Below, in pieces: positions 13,770 to 22,607 of a stretch of DNA of 33,792 bases. The DNA is from a virus, in the IMG/VR virus record IMGVR_UViG_3300045999_004987, positions 1 through 33,792 of that record. The stretch is one strand, 5' to 3'. The notes under the pieces were generated by a model. The model saw nothing but the letters and a program-made list of their open reading frames with translations, was not told the DNA's origin and did no database searches. The position numbers and the translations under genes were made by a program. Position 1 is the first letter of the stretch. The number at the start of each line of letters is the position of its first letter.

Positions 13770-14237
13770 TTAAGGGTTTGTTATTGTGAGTTCTTCGCCA
13801 GTTAGCGCGAAGTAAAGGTTTTGTAGCTGGTGCACGTGTGGGATATTCAAATTTTTACTAGCCGTCAAACTTTCAAGTATTGAAGTGCGCCAATACTCTT
13901 TTTTACAAAAGGCATTAGGTGGATAAATAGCAAACTCATAATTATTTTCACAAAATAGCATTGGATTGTACTCGTTTTTTTGACCGTACTGCTTAAACCC
14001 AAACTTCACCAACCACTCTTCGGTTAATGGGATAAACTCAAAGTAGCTAGTTTCAAAATTATACCCGTGTTCTTTTGTTTTTGGGCAGAAGAAACTTATG
14101 CAGTTTGGGGTTGTAACTTGAATAGAGCTGTTTAAATAAGAGGTTATTTCAACAACCTCTAAATATGTTTCTTTATACTTTTCTTTTGGTACTTGAAATT
14201 TTATGTAGTTACCAATTCTTAATTCTTGTGCATTCAT
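13770..14237 (-). CDS. Conserved Bacteroidota protein with N-terminal MNAQELRIGN
   Basis: The 155-aa product has the start MNAQELRIGNYI, the middle block TEEWLVKFGFKQYG and the end HVHQLQNLYFALTGEELTI. I know this pattern as a widespread family in Bacteroidota genomes and phages, with no assigned function. The N-terminal part resembles a small beta-barrel that sets a context-dependent value. It has its own -7 box (14263-14270) and A-rich leader and seems to lead the leftward unit with the secreted protein. Confidence 0.8.
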   Translation of the reverse strand: MNAQELRIGNYIKFQVPKEKYKETYLEVVEITSYLNSSIQVTTPNCISFFCPKTKEHGYNFETSYFEFIPLTEEWLVKFGFKQYGQKNEYNPMLFCENNYEFAIYPPNAFCKKEYWRTSILESLTASKNLNIPHVHQLQNLYFALTGEELTITNP

Positions 14238-14262
14238 GGTTTCGTGTTTATTTTATGTGTGG

Positions 14263-14270
14263 CAAATATA
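14263..14270 (-). promoter_or_regulatory. Probable -7 box for the leftward 14237 unit
   Basis: On the minus strand TATATTTG matches TAnnTTTG and is followed by an A-rich leader (ATAAAATAAACACG) before the ATG at 14237. No clear TTG is found at the -33 position, so this promoter may be weak or need an activator. No palindrome of the TTTAGA type is nearby. Confidence 0.5.
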
Positions 14271-14299
14271 AGTAAAAATTATTGAATTACCTTTACACT

Positions 14300-14479
14300 A
14301 TGAATCACAGAGATAACCTTGAACTATTGTTCCAATACTCCAAGATGGGGGTGAAGTCAAAACACGATCACGCCATACGCGGATGGAGGCGCACGATGCT
14401 TAAGGTATCGTCGGTTGTGTGGCGGCTTGTGCTTATGGTAATCGGTGCGTATCTTTCTATTTTACTTTATGGCAACTAA
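14300..14479 (+). CDS. Small membrane protein, 59 aa
   Basis: The product has a charged N-terminal half (HRDNLELLFQYSKMGVKSKH) and one hydrophobic helix at about residues 38-56 (VVWRLVLMVIGAYLSILL). It overlaps the tape measure gene by 11 bp, so the two are probably coupled. Function unknown; a small protein in front of the tape measure might have a role in tail assembly or membrane interaction. Confidence 0.6.
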   Translation: MNHRDNLELLFQYSKMGVKSKHDHAIRGWRRTMLKVSSVVWRLVLMVIGAYLSILLYGN

Positions 14480-16388
14480 GTATGTAATTCAGTTAGACGT
14501 AAACGCACAGGGAGCGATAACCAATGCCGACCAAGTGGCCGAAAAATTAAAGGCCGCTGATAAAGCTGCGGGTGCTGCTGCGGGTGGTATGCTTGCTTTG
14601 CGTAAAGAACTCAAAGCAGTTGAGAGCGAGTTATCAGGTCTTGATCCAAACTCGGCAGCATTCGCTGAACTTTCGCAAAAGGCTGGTCTTATCAAAGATC
14701 AGATGAAGGACATCAAAGAGGCGGTGGGTAACCAAGCAGGGCCAGCGGTGGAAGTTTTCGGCAACAACCTAGGCAAATTAAAAGGCGACCTCGGGAACCT
14801 CGACTTTGAGGGCGCGACATCGGCCATTCGTGGTATGGGTAACGCGGTGAAAGGCTTTTCATTCAAGGACTTGATCGGTGGTATCAAGAATTTCGGCAGC
14901 GCACTTGCGAGTGTGGGCAAGGCATTACTTACCAACCCTATCTTTTTAATCGCCGCCGCTGTTGCCGCTGCTGCACTTGCCATTAACGCAGCGTTTGAAA
15001 GCATACAGGCTGAGCAACAAAAGACGATCGACCTTGCGTACGAGAATGCGAATGCGGAGAAAGAGAAGTTGGCCGCATTAAGTGAGGGTGAAAATACATT
15101 AAGGCTCCAAGGCAAGAGCGAAAAAGAAATACTAAAGCTGAAGATCGACCAAGCCAACGCGGCTGTTGAAGCGCAGATAACGGCTATCGAAACGCAGAAG
15201 GCAGTTTTAAAAGATCAGATCGAAACGGCTAAGCGAAACAAAGAGATTGCGAGTGGTATCATTCAATTCATCACCCTACCGATCCAAGTTATTCTAGCCA
15301 CGGTTGACAAGATCGCGGGCTTCCTTGGTAAAGAACTCAACCTACGCGACAAGCTAAACGACTTCCTTTCATCAAAAGTTTTCGATCCCGATCAGATAGC
15401 AAAGGACGGCGAAGCAAGTGTGAAAGAGAACGAGAAGACACTTGCGCAACTTAAGAACCAACGCGATGGGTTTATACTATCACAACGCGACGCTGAAAAG
15501 AAGGCGAGAGATCAGCAAATAGCGGCCAAAAAAGAACAAGAGGACGTTATTTTAACTTTAGAGAAAGACAGTTACAAGGCAAGGTTAATTGAAATTGATC
15601 GGTTTTATTCTGACTTAAGACAAAAAGCCAACGGCAACAAGGATTTGCTTGCTCAAATTTCTAAACAACAAGCGGATGAAGAGGCGGTATTAAAGGATCA
15701 GCAACTCATAAAAGAACAAAACACACAAGAGCAAATTGCGCAGATTAAATCAATCGGCATTCAATCGCAAGGCATTGTGTTATCGCAAGGGTTGCAAATG
15801 CAACAAGCTACTATTGCCGAATCTAGTGCTAACATTAAGCAATTAACTGACGAAGAAAAAGCGTATCAGTTAGAAAAAGAAGTGCAGCTGGCAAATTTAC
15901 GAGCAGACACGGTGAACAATGGCCTGTCAACAATTAGTAACCTCACCACTTTATTCGCAGGCAAAAGTGAACGCTCACAAAAAAGAGCGTTTGAAATTCA
16001 GAAGCGGGTACAGATTGCGATGGCCTTGGCCGATACATACAAGGGTGCAACTGCTGCTTATGCTTCGCAGATCATACCCGGCGATCCAACATCTGTTGTG
16101 CGTGGTGGTCTTGCTGCTGCTGCTGCTGTTGCCGCTGGTCTTGTTAACGTTGCTCAAATAAGAAAGCAACAATTCACGGGCGGTAGTGGAAGCGGTGGAG
16201 GTGGTGGCGGTAGTGCCGCTGCATCATTGGGCGGTGGTGGATCGGCCCCAAACTTCACGGTAACAAACGATAGAGAAGTAGGTGAACGACCAGATCAGCC
16301 AGCTATCAAGACTTATGTAATCGCCAGCGACGTAACGTCGAACCAAGAGGCGACTGAAAAGATTGAATCACGAACAAGAATAGGATAA
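14469..16388 (+). CDS. Tail tape measure protein
   Basis: The 639-aa product starts MATKYVIQLDVNAQGAI, is mostly long helices with Lys/Glu/Gln/Ala heptads, has a hydrophobic segment at about 157-173 (PIFLIAAAVAAAALAIN), and a Gly-rich stretch (GGSGSGGGGGGSAAA) near residue 580. These are typical for tape measure proteins, which set tail length and help DNA exit through the membrane. At about 1.5 angstrom per residue the tail would be near 95 nm. It is on the opposite strand from the other tail genes, which is unusual. It overlaps the protease gene by one base (TAATG). Confidence 0.9.
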   Translation: MATKYVIQLDVNAQGAITNADQVAEKLKAADKAAGAAAGGMLALRKELKAVESELSGLDPNSAAFAELSQKAGLIKDQMKDIKEAVGNQAGPAVEVFGNNLGKLKGDLGNLDFEGATSAIRGMGNAVKGFSFKDLIGGIKNFGSALASVGKALLTNPIFLIAAAVAAAALAINAAFESIQAEQQKTIDLAYENANAEKEKLAALSEGENTLRLQGKSEKEILKLKIDQANAAVEAQITAIETQKAVLKDQIETAKRNKEIASGIIQFITLPIQVILATVDKIAGFLGKELNLRDKLNDFLSSKVFDPDQIAKDGEASVKENEKTLAQLKNQRDGFILSQRDAEKKARDQQIAAKKEQEDVILTLEKDSYKARLIEIDRFYSDLRQKANGNKDLLAQISKQQADEEAVLKDQQLIKEQNTQEQIAQIKSIGIQSQGIVLSQGLQMQQATIAESSANIKQLTDEEKAYQLEKEVQLANLRADTVNNGLSTISNLTTLFAGKSERSQKRAFEIQKRVQIAMALADTYKGATAAYASQIIPGDPTSVVRGGLAAAAAVAAGLVNVAQIRKQQFTGGSGSGGGGGGSAAASLGGGGSAPNFTVTNDREVGERPDQPAIKTYVIASDVTSNQEATEKIESRTRIG

Positions 16389-16975
16389 TGAACAAGAAAA
16401 AGAAAGTAATCAAGTACCATGTGCAAGACGACCACATGGGTATTCAAGCGGTAAGTTTAGTAGATGAACCCGCAATCATGGTAGACTTCGTTTATTTGAG
16501 CAGCCAAAAGAAGGTAAAGCTTGCAGAGGTGAACAAAGAACGCCGCATGGTGTATGGTCCTATCCTTATTCCCGATATGCACATATTGCGGATTGACAAA
16601 GAAACAGGCGAAGAGTACTACATTACCTTTACAAGAGAATGCGTTATGCAGGCCACACACGCGATCCTTAGAAAGAACTTGCAGCATAGTCACACGGTGC
16701 AGCATTCGTTCGCTGTTGCGGGCTTAAGCATCGTTGAATTGTGGGTGAAGGAAGGCGAGAGCGATAAGAGCGTTCACCTTGGTTTTGATCTGCCTATTGG
16801 TACCGCGATGGCGGGTGTGTACATTGAGAACGAAGATGTGTTGGAAGCGGTGAAGGCGGGGGATTTGAAAGGCTTTTCTATTGAAGGTCTATTCACCGAA
16901 ACGCAAGAGCAGTTATCGCTGTCAATTACCGAAAGTCAAATTTTAACAGAACTGGAGTTGCTTCTTTCAAAATAA
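16388..16975 (+). CDS. XkdF-type prohead serine protease
   Basis: The 195-aa protein matches the XkdF family (putative phage serine protease): VSLVDEPAIMVDFVYLS near the start, RMVYGPILIPDMHILRID, the YYITFTRE block, a SHTVQHSFAVAGLSIVE region with candidate catalytic His, and GDLKGFSIEGLF near the end. Such enzymes cleave scaffold and capsid proteins in the prohead. In Bacteroidota phages the family usually sits near capsid and portal and often has an extra C-terminal domain; here that domain is missing and the gene lies after the tape measure, about 8 kb from the capsid gene. Coupled to the previous gene by a TAATG overlap. Confidence 0.88.
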   Translation: MNKKKKVIKYHVQDDHMGIQAVSLVDEPAIMVDFVYLSSQKKVKLAEVNKERRMVYGPILIPDMHILRIDKETGEEYYITFTRECVMQATHAILRKNLQHSHTVQHSFAVAGLSIVELWVKEGESDKSVHLGFDLPIGTAMAGVYIENEDVLEAVKAGDLKGFSIEGLFTETQEQLSLSITESQILTELELLLSK

Positions 16976-17035
16976 GTGCTACCTTGCGCCAAGGTTAATA
17001 CGCATTCTTTGCGTGAAAAATGGTTTAAGCTAGTC

Positions 17036-17064
17036 AGCCCTCGAAAACGTTCGGGGGCTTTCTT
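17036..17064 (+). terminator. Strong terminator after the protease gene
   Basis: A 10-bp stem AGCCCTCGAA/TTCGGGGGCT (one G-T pair) with a 4-base loop is followed by TTCTT. It closes the tape measure and protease unit just before operator site C. Confidence 0.85.
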
Positions 17065-17065
17065 A

Positions 17066-17082
17066 TTTAGACGGTTTCTAAA
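17066..17082. promoter_or_regulatory. Palindromic operator-like site C
   Basis: TTTAGACGGTTTCTAAA has 6-bp perfect outer arms and the same 17-bp length as the sites at 715, 8298 and 27081. It is 46 bp before the -7 box of the next promoter. Confidence 0.7.
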
Positions 17083-17106
17083 TTACAAAAATAATTCACT
17101 TTTTTC

Positions 17107-17136
17107 TTGCAAGTTGTAAAATTCGCTTTACATTTG
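17107..17136 (+). promoter_or_regulatory. Bacteroidota-type promoter for the 17163 unit
   Basis: TTG (17107-17109) and TACATTTG (17129-17136) are 19 bp apart, with TGTAAAATT in the spacer as also seen at the 27111 promoter. The leader ends in AGAAACACGATG. Confidence 0.8.
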
Positions 17137-17162
17137 TCAAGTCAAACAAACACAGAAACACG

Positions 17163-17537
17163 ATGAAGCAGATTACCCTTAAAAAAACAGACACAGGCCG
17201 CAAGAACGGAAAGTACAACTACCGAGTAATTGAAAATGGCTATGTTCTTTGTCAACACAATTCAAACCGAGAGTACGTCGCTTGCTATGTTACTACAAGA
17301 AAAGAGTGGATTCCAAGCGAAGGGCATTATGTAGCAAATCCTAATTTAGTAAAAAACGGTGGTACTGAAAAAAGCGGAGCAAACGAGGTTTGGATTGAAA
17401 CAAAGCCAGCTTACTACACCGATAAAGATATTTTTGAAACACCTTTCTTTTTTGGACGAATGGAGCTTGTGGGCAAGGCTGATTCTAGCCACCTTACACC
17501 AGATCGAATTTACGCCTTGGCCGTACTAGACAAATAA
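17163..17537 (+). CDS. Hypothetical protein, 124 aa
   Basis: A soluble protein with alternating basic and aromatic residues; NYRVIENGYVLCQHNSNREY and FFFGRMELVGKADSSHL stand out but match no family I know. It leads a short two-gene unit with a strong promoter and operator-like site, similar to the early promoters, so it may be made early in infection. A terminator-like hairpin follows. Confidence 0.78.
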   Translation: MKQITLKKTDTGRKNGKYNYRVIENGYVLCQHNSNREYVACYVTTRKEWIPSEGHYVANPNLVKNGGTEKSGANEVWIETKPAYYTDKDIFETPFFFGRMELVGKADSSHLTPDRIYALAVLDK

Positions 17538-17554
17538 AAACAAATCACCCACCG

Positions 17555-17582
17555 CCCCGCCTCTACTAAGTTGCGGGGTTTT
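17555..17582 (+). terminator. Weak terminator between 17163 and 17618 genes
   Basis: CCCCGC/GCGGGG with a 12-base loop is followed by TTTT, and flanking CCACC/GGTGG can extend the structure. It may attenuate transcription of the second gene. Confidence 0.5.
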
Positions 17583-17617
17583 GGTGGTACAAACAGAAAC
17601 TTAAAAACACAAACGTT

Positions 17618-17833
17618 ATGACAATCAACACAAAATTCAACATCGGACAATCGTTGTACTTTATCAATCCCGACACTATGAAGATGCAGTATTCGGAGGT
17701 TTACAGGATTGACGCCGAAATTCACGCCAACGAAATTAAGGTGACTTACTTTATGAACATCGACGGCAAGTTCAAGATCATAAAAGAAGATGGCCTATTC
17801 ACCACACGCGAAGAACTACTCGAATCATTGTAA
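17618..17833 (+). CDS. Hypothetical protein, 71 aa
   Basis: The product looks like a small beta-barrel: FNIGQSLYFINPDTMKMQ, then three short strands and FTTREELLESL at the end. The pattern (a value-setting start, then a switch-like KEDGLFTTREEL end) is common in small phage regulators of Bacteroidota, but no function is known. It follows an A-rich leader and ends at a bidirectional terminator. Confidence 0.7.
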   Translation: MTINTKFNIGQSLYFINPDTMKMQYSEVYRIDAEIHANEIKVTYFMNIDGKFKIIKEDGLFTTREELLESL

Positions 17834-17836
17834 AAG

Positions 17837-17863
17837 AAAGCCCCTTAATTGGGGCTTTTTTTA
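17837..17863. terminator. Bidirectional terminator
   Basis: AAAGCCCC/GGGGCTTT encloses a 6-base loop; seven T follow on the plus strand and a T-rich stretch on the minus strand. It serves both the rightward 17618 gene and the long leftward tail operon. Confidence 0.88.
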
Positions 17864-20830
17864 TTTTACTTGGACGTACGTTAAACTTGCCGCGATCCGA
17901 CAGCCGTTGTGGGTACTTCCGTCGTTATGCTTCACGCTCACCCGATGCTCGTTCGTGTTGGTCGTTGGATCAACTTCGATGCTTATATTGCCGATCGTGC
18001 CGTTCCGCTCAACTAGATTGAACTCACCTTTAAACGCGGAGCCAGCTACCTTGGTAAGCGTTCCGAAGTACAAACCGTAACCGTATTTACTGATGCTACC
18101 CGACACGTATTGGCTCACCATCACTTGCAGGGTTACAGCCCACGCGCTTTCATTGGGAATGTTTATGTGTTTGCCCACAATCCCGTTAATGTATAGCGGA
18201 ATTTCACTTACCCCAACGAAGTTACCTTGGCCACTCATTACGAAGGTGCCTGCCTGTTGGGTAGCTATACCTTTCGTGCGGTCGTTGTTGTACCAACCGC
18301 CGCCCAAGTGAATGCCCGGTATATTGGTTCTAACACCTTGACCGAACACCGCCACCGTTCCCGCGTCGTTTTGCACTTCGATGTTATCACCCACGGCCAT
18401 AACGTTTCTATTACCCGTCCCGATCTTGATGTTTTGCCCTGCGGCAACTGTATTGCCTGCGTCTGCGGGAATGGTTATCCTGTTGCCTATGCGAAACGCA
18501 TTTGTATTAGTGTCTGCTCCAGCGTTTTGGTTGTTGCCGATGGAACGCACACCAAGCGCAAACAGATCGTTGGGTACTTGGCCTCCACTTCCCGTGCTTG
18601 GAGGAAAGGCTGAACAATAAGTCTTGTCGGTTTCCTCGATCCAAAAGTAGCCGTACCTTGTGCAGCACAGTTCACTTGCCCCTTCTTCACCCTCTGCATT
18701 CTCGAAGATCACTTCACCGTCAAGGTTAACAGATACGGGTTGGAACTCACAATCGAGCGCAGGGTTGAGAATCTTTATCAATCGAAGCGGCGTACTCACC
18801 TCTTGCCCCACCGCATGGTTATTAATATCGAGTATTCTCCAGTAGGCATCACGAATGAATATCTTGTCGTTGAACTTGAAGTTCACAATATCGGAGGTAT
18901 CAAGGTTGAATGACGCTTCCATAACCCTTGCATCGTTTGAATAAATCTCGTTGAGGTAATCTCTCCAGTAAAGGTTGAATAGATTATTAAACGGGTTGCC
19001 GTTGATGCTGTGCAGGGGTGCCTCGGGTGCGAAGTTTAGATCGAACCCGCCGACCGTTGGTAGAAAATTATTGTAGTGGTTGCCCACGTACACAGATCGA
19101 ACCTCGGGGCCTACCCCGTCGATGAATAAGTAAACCTCAACCGTTCCAGCTGTGTAAAGAAAACGAAGGCTTGGCGCAACGTAGTTACCATTCTCGGCGA
19201 TGAACTTAGGTATTGGAACAGGCGTACCGTTAATCACGCTGCATGGTGTTGACTGCGCGGTTAATTCAATCTTTAACTCACCCTCTGCAAAGTCGCTCGG
19301 GTCTTCGAGAGAGGTAGCGGTGTACCCGTCAACCTTGTAGTCGCCGTACACTCTCTGCTTCTTATCCACGTAGTACTTTGAGTTAGCATCGCCACCCGCT
19401 TTGTATGTGAATAGTAACGTCTTCTTTTGCTCTTCGTCTGTACCTCTCACCACAACATCAACGCTTTCATCTAACTTACCCGTCCAGTCTTTCACGTCGC
19501 CACCTTGTAGGTACTCGGGAAAGGGGGTAAAATATAACTTGTTGGGTATGTTTCGATCGGGAACCACGGCAAGGTTGTGCATACGCATAACGTCGCGCAG
19601 AAAAGCCATCTGCGTAACGTCGGGAGCATTGAGCGGCAAGTTGACAGTACCGCCACTAAGCGCATCACTTGTGGCTGCTATTCTCCATCCCGTGCCTTCT
19701 GTTGGCAAGTTGGTTGCGGTGCCTTCGAGATTGTAAAAGTTGTCGGCGTTGGATATGTAGGTGCTATCAAGTTTAACGCTTTGCCCCGTGTCAAGGAATA
19801 CCGAAAAAGTAGAAAAAATATGGTTGGTAATGTTTTCAAGATCAAAGAACTGTTGCGCCAACACCTCGTTAGTATCGGTATCTATTATGCGCAGGGTTAA
19901 ATGACCGAACGCTGTTTCACCGGGAGGTGCTGTGCTTAGCGATGGATCAACACCCGCCCATACCTCGAATTGAAAGAACGCTGTGTAAGGTGCGGTATAA
20001 ACACCCGCCAATAAGTTAGTGCCGTTATCGTACACCTCACTCATCGTTGCACTATCCACAGTGCCCGGCGTTTGATCGGTTAAGAATCCCGCCTCAAAGA
20101 ATGCCTCTTGTCCGGGGCTTTCGTTAATGATATTTGATGTAACGCTAAACGGAACGTAATACAACGCAAGTCGATCCGCCAAGGTTTCACCCTGCCACAC
20201 GAAGCCAGCTTCAGTAATGATCTTATCAAACAACCACAACGCTTGAACGTGCGGCGTAAGGTCTGCTGCGTAAAGTGGGTTATTCGGGTTCCATATCGGA
20301 CGTGTAGCTGCCTCGCCAAGCTGCGACCACTTTTGCCCACGATCGCACAAGAAGTATCGCACGGTTTCTGCATCAAGATCGGTAACACTTGCCGCGTTCA
20401 TTACCTCGTTCAAGTCGGGTAACGCTTCGATGTCTGCCAGTTTCTTTTCACCAACTGCTGTGGCTAGGTCTGTGGTTTCGGTATAGAAAACTACATCGTA
20501 ATCGAATCCGCTCTTGTCCTTTGTTTTTACCACCCGCTTAACTTGGATATGACCAACTGCGATGGGTACGGTGTCGACAGTCAATACGGCGTCGACCTTC
20601 TTTCCAAACTTGAACCATGACTGCGCATTCACGTCGTCGAGCGCACCGAAAAACGCAACGTTTGTCGGGCTATCGGGTATAGAGAATTGACGGGAGAAAC
20701 CTCCCGCCGCTTTGAGTTCGGATATATCGGTAAACTTCCACGTTTGGGAAATCGTTTCGTTCTCATACAAGTCGAGAATTGTACCCTGCCCCGAATCGGA
20801 GTTTATAGCTGTGAGTATTACTTGGCTCAT
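17861..20830 (-). CDS. Large tail tip / receptor-binding fiber protein, 989 aa
   Basis: The N-terminal half (MSQVILTAINSDSGQG, FSRQFSIPDSPTNVAFFGALDD) resembles the large tail tip proteins of Bacteroidota prophages, which form a hub below the tape measure. Around residues 770-850 the sequence changes to short Gly-containing repeats (IGNRITIPADAGNTVAAG, IKIGTGNRNVMAVGDNIEV) like the beta-roll of trimeric adhesins. The last 150 residues form a beta-rich head and are the likely receptor-binding part. Last gene of the leftward operon, joined to the previous one by ATGA. Confidence 0.8.
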   Translation of the reverse strand: MSQVILTAINSDSGQGTILDLYENETISQTWKFTDISELKAAGGFSRQFSIPDSPTNVAFFGALDDVNAQSWFKFGKKVDAVLTVDTVPIAVGHIQVKRVVKTKDKSGFDYDVVFYTETTDLATAVGEKKLADIEALPDLNEVMNAASVTDLDAETVRYFLCDRGQKWSQLGEAATRPIWNPNNPLYAADLTPHVQALWLFDKIITEAGFVWQGETLADRLALYYVPFSVTSNIINESPGQEAFFEAGFLTDQTPGTVDSATMSEVYDNGTNLLAGVYTAPYTAFFQFEVWAGVDPSLSTAPPGETAFGHLTLRIIDTDTNEVLAQQFFDLENITNHIFSTFSVFLDTGQSVKLDSTYISNADNFYNLEGTATNLPTEGTGWRIAATSDALSGGTVNLPLNAPDVTQMAFLRDVMRMHNLAVVPDRNIPNKLYFTPFPEYLQGGDVKDWTGKLDESVDVVVRGTDEEQKKTLLFTYKAGGDANSKYYVDKKQRVYGDYKVDGYTATSLEDPSDFAEGELKIELTAQSTPCSVINGTPVPIPKFIAENGNYVAPSLRFLYTAGTVEVYLFIDGVGPEVRSVYVGNHYNNFLPTVGGFDLNFAPEAPLHSINGNPFNNLFNLYWRDYLNEIYSNDARVMEASFNLDTSDIVNFKFNDKIFIRDAYWRILDINNHAVGQEVSTPLRLIKILNPALDCEFQPVSVNLDGEVIFENAEGEEGASELCCTRYGYFWIEETDKTYCSAFPPSTGSGGQVPNDLFALGVRSIGNNQNAGADTNTNAFRIGNRITIPADAGNTVAAGQNIKIGTGNRNVMAVGDNIEVQNDAGTVAVFGQGVRTNIPGIHLGGGWYNNDRTKGIATQQAGTFVMSGQGNFVGVSEIPLYINGIVGKHINIPNESAWAVTLQVMVSQYVSGSISKYGYGLYFGTLTKVAGSAFKGEFNLVERNGTIGNISIEVDPTTNTNEHRVSVKHNDGSTHNGCRIAASLTYVQVK

Positions 20831-22098
20831 ACGTTAATAGTGTGTGCGTATTGAAGTTTCATGGCTTGGTTGTACTGCTTCTTATCCCTTGCGCGTCGCA
20901 CTAGATAACTGTTGTCCTCGATAAGTACGGGCGTTATCGTCGCGTTATCGTTCACGATAAATACTTGTTTTGAATAGAGTAGCGATTTTAGCAGGGCAAA
21001 CTCTCCTTCCTGTAACCACCCGCTTTCGATGTTGAGGTACTGCTTCACGATCGGTGTGCGTTCGGTTAGTCCACGATCGAATGAGTTAAACCCGAAAGTG
21101 TCGGCCGCATAAGTGCCTACCACCTTGCGGTATCTTCTGCGTTCCACCTCTATATTTTCCTCGTTTTTTCGGGTAAAGTTGAAGAAGTCCCACCCTCCAT
21201 GCTCGTTCACCCATGCAAGGCGCACATTGGGGTACTTGCAATCTGCGCCGCCGTATATCGCCGCGTTGTACAACACATACGATGCAGATACAATAGCGTT
21301 CGACGCGTTAAGAACTTGGAACCCGATATACCTCCAGTTAGGGTAAGCAGATGGTTTAGGTATTCCGCTAATAATTGAGGCGTTTAGGTTAGCAGGGTAG
21401 CACCCGAAGTGTCCGAAATCGGGCAGGTCTGCCGTGTAAGTAACAGGCGATCCGCTATCGGGCACAAGGGTAACGCGTCCTTTGAGTGCTGCGATGCCTG
21501 AAGCTTGAATCGTGCAGAAACTTATCACACCGAAATCACTTTCGCGTGTTGGAATGTAGACCACATTGCCGCTGCTTGATATTTTCGGAAACAAGTCGGG
21601 CAGATGCGTGTCGGCGTATCGGCTTGAAAGAAGGTACTTTGTTTGCCCTGTCAAGCCGTAACGAGTTGCAGGATTTGGACGATAACCGTCGCTGATTTGG
21701 TAGCGTGCGGGCCATACTTTTATGTCCGTTATTTCTTCGCTACTAGGAGCGTCTGTCAGCACACCGTCAACTATCCACGCTTCGTACATATTACACTTAA
21801 ACTGCACCAAACCACTTGCACCAACCTCTTCGTACGAACCGTCAGCAAACACAATGGGCGAACCCGACAAATCAACCGCGTTCATGCACCACTTGGTAAC
21901 GATTGCATTGGCATCAAACACAAGTTTGTCGGACGGGTTGGGAGGTAGGTAGAATGAAATCTCTTCATTCGTTGATGTGTTTATTAACATCACCCTGTAG
22001 CGAAATCCCGTATTGCCCACGTTGGTAGACGATGCCACAAATATTAAAGGCTGACCGACGGGCGTAACGCCGTAGGGCTGTTGTTCGATTGTTATCAT
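20827..22098 (-). CDS. Tail tip (baseplate) protein, 423 aa
   Basis: The protein is beta-rich throughout and contains RLAWVNEHGGWDFFNFTRKNEE, a block I associate with tail tip proteins of Bacteroidota phages (WxNxxGxxDxFxF), and a C-terminal region that ends RDKKQYNQAMKLQYAHTINV. It is encoded between a gp10-like protein and the large tip protein, with ATGA overlaps on both sides, so the three are likely made together. It probably forms part of the distal tail. Confidence 0.78.
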   Translation of the reverse strand: MITIEQQPYGVTPVGQPLIFVASSTNVGNTGFRYRVMLINTSTNEEISFYLPPNPSDKLVFDANAIVTKWCMNAVDLSGSPIVFADGSYEEVGASGLVQFKCNMYEAWIVDGVLTDAPSSEEITDIKVWPARYQISDGYRPNPATRYGLTGQTKYLLSSRYADTHLPDLFPKISSSGNVVYIPTRESDFGVISFCTIQASGIAALKGRVTLVPDSGSPVTYTADLPDFGHFGCYPANLNASIISGIPKPSAYPNWRYIGFQVLNASNAIVSASYVLYNAAIYGGADCKYPNVRLAWVNEHGGWDFFNFTRKNEENIEVERRRYRKVVGTYAADTFGFNSFDRGLTERTPIVKQYLNIESGWLQEGEFALLKSLLYSKQVFIVNDNATITPVLIEDNSYLVRRARDKKQYNQAMKLQYAHTINV

Positions 22099-22607
22099 TG
22101 TTTTAGTTTACTTTCAATGTACGCTTGCAATGCGTTTACTATTTTTTCCTCATGTTCTGGGAGCGCGTCGTTGTACGCGTTCTCGTAATACTTCACGGCG
22201 GGTATTCCGTTCTTGCCTATGCCTCTCGCTATTGAAAAAGCTAACCCTTTTTTTCTGCTTTCGGTCTGCTTTACGATCTTGCCCTTTTCGTCGCGCACTT
22301 TAATCTTCTTATCGTTGATCCATTTGAGTATCGGCTCAACAGGCGGTTGCTTGCTGTTAGGCTTGCGTCCCTCCTCTACATAGTCGGCGTAATTTGCCGC
22401 CGCACCTTTGGCAATGAACTTAATCGTGTAGCTATCCTTGTTGCGGCGAAGCGAAAAGGTTAACGAATTTTTGAGGGTTCCCGTTGCAACTGCTCTGCGC
22501 TTCTTACCCTTAACCATGCGCGTTGCACCAAGGTTACGCTGAGCACGTTCAACCACATCGTTTCCGAAGTTCACAAGTGCATCAACTATGGCCGTGTTAT
22601 CGTTCAT
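22095..22607 (-). CDS. HK97 gp10-like head-tail or tail-completion protein
   Basis: The 170-aa basic protein has the layout of the gp10 family: an N-terminal helix (VERAQRNLGATRMVKGKKRR), ATGTLKNSLTF, and YADYVEEGRKPNSKQPPVEPILKWI, then KGLAFSIARGIGKNGIPAVKYYENAY. The YxxxVExGxxP motif is characteristic. Members act at the joint of head and tail. Coupled by ATGA to genes on both sides. Confidence 0.85.
   Translation of the reverse strand: MNDNTAIVDALVNFGNDVVERAQRNLGATRMVKGKKRRAVATGTLKNSLTFSLRRNKDSYTIKFIAKGAAANYADYVEEGRKPNSKQPPVEPILKWINDKKIKVRDEKGKIVKQTESRKKGLAFSIARGIGKNGIPAVKYYENAYNDALPEHEEKIVNALQAYIESKLKQ

Noticed and set aside
5455-20065. DnaA-box-like words such as TTATCCAC at scattered positions
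   Set aside because: They are single, within coding regions, and not clustered near the initiator, so they do not support an origin elsewhere.
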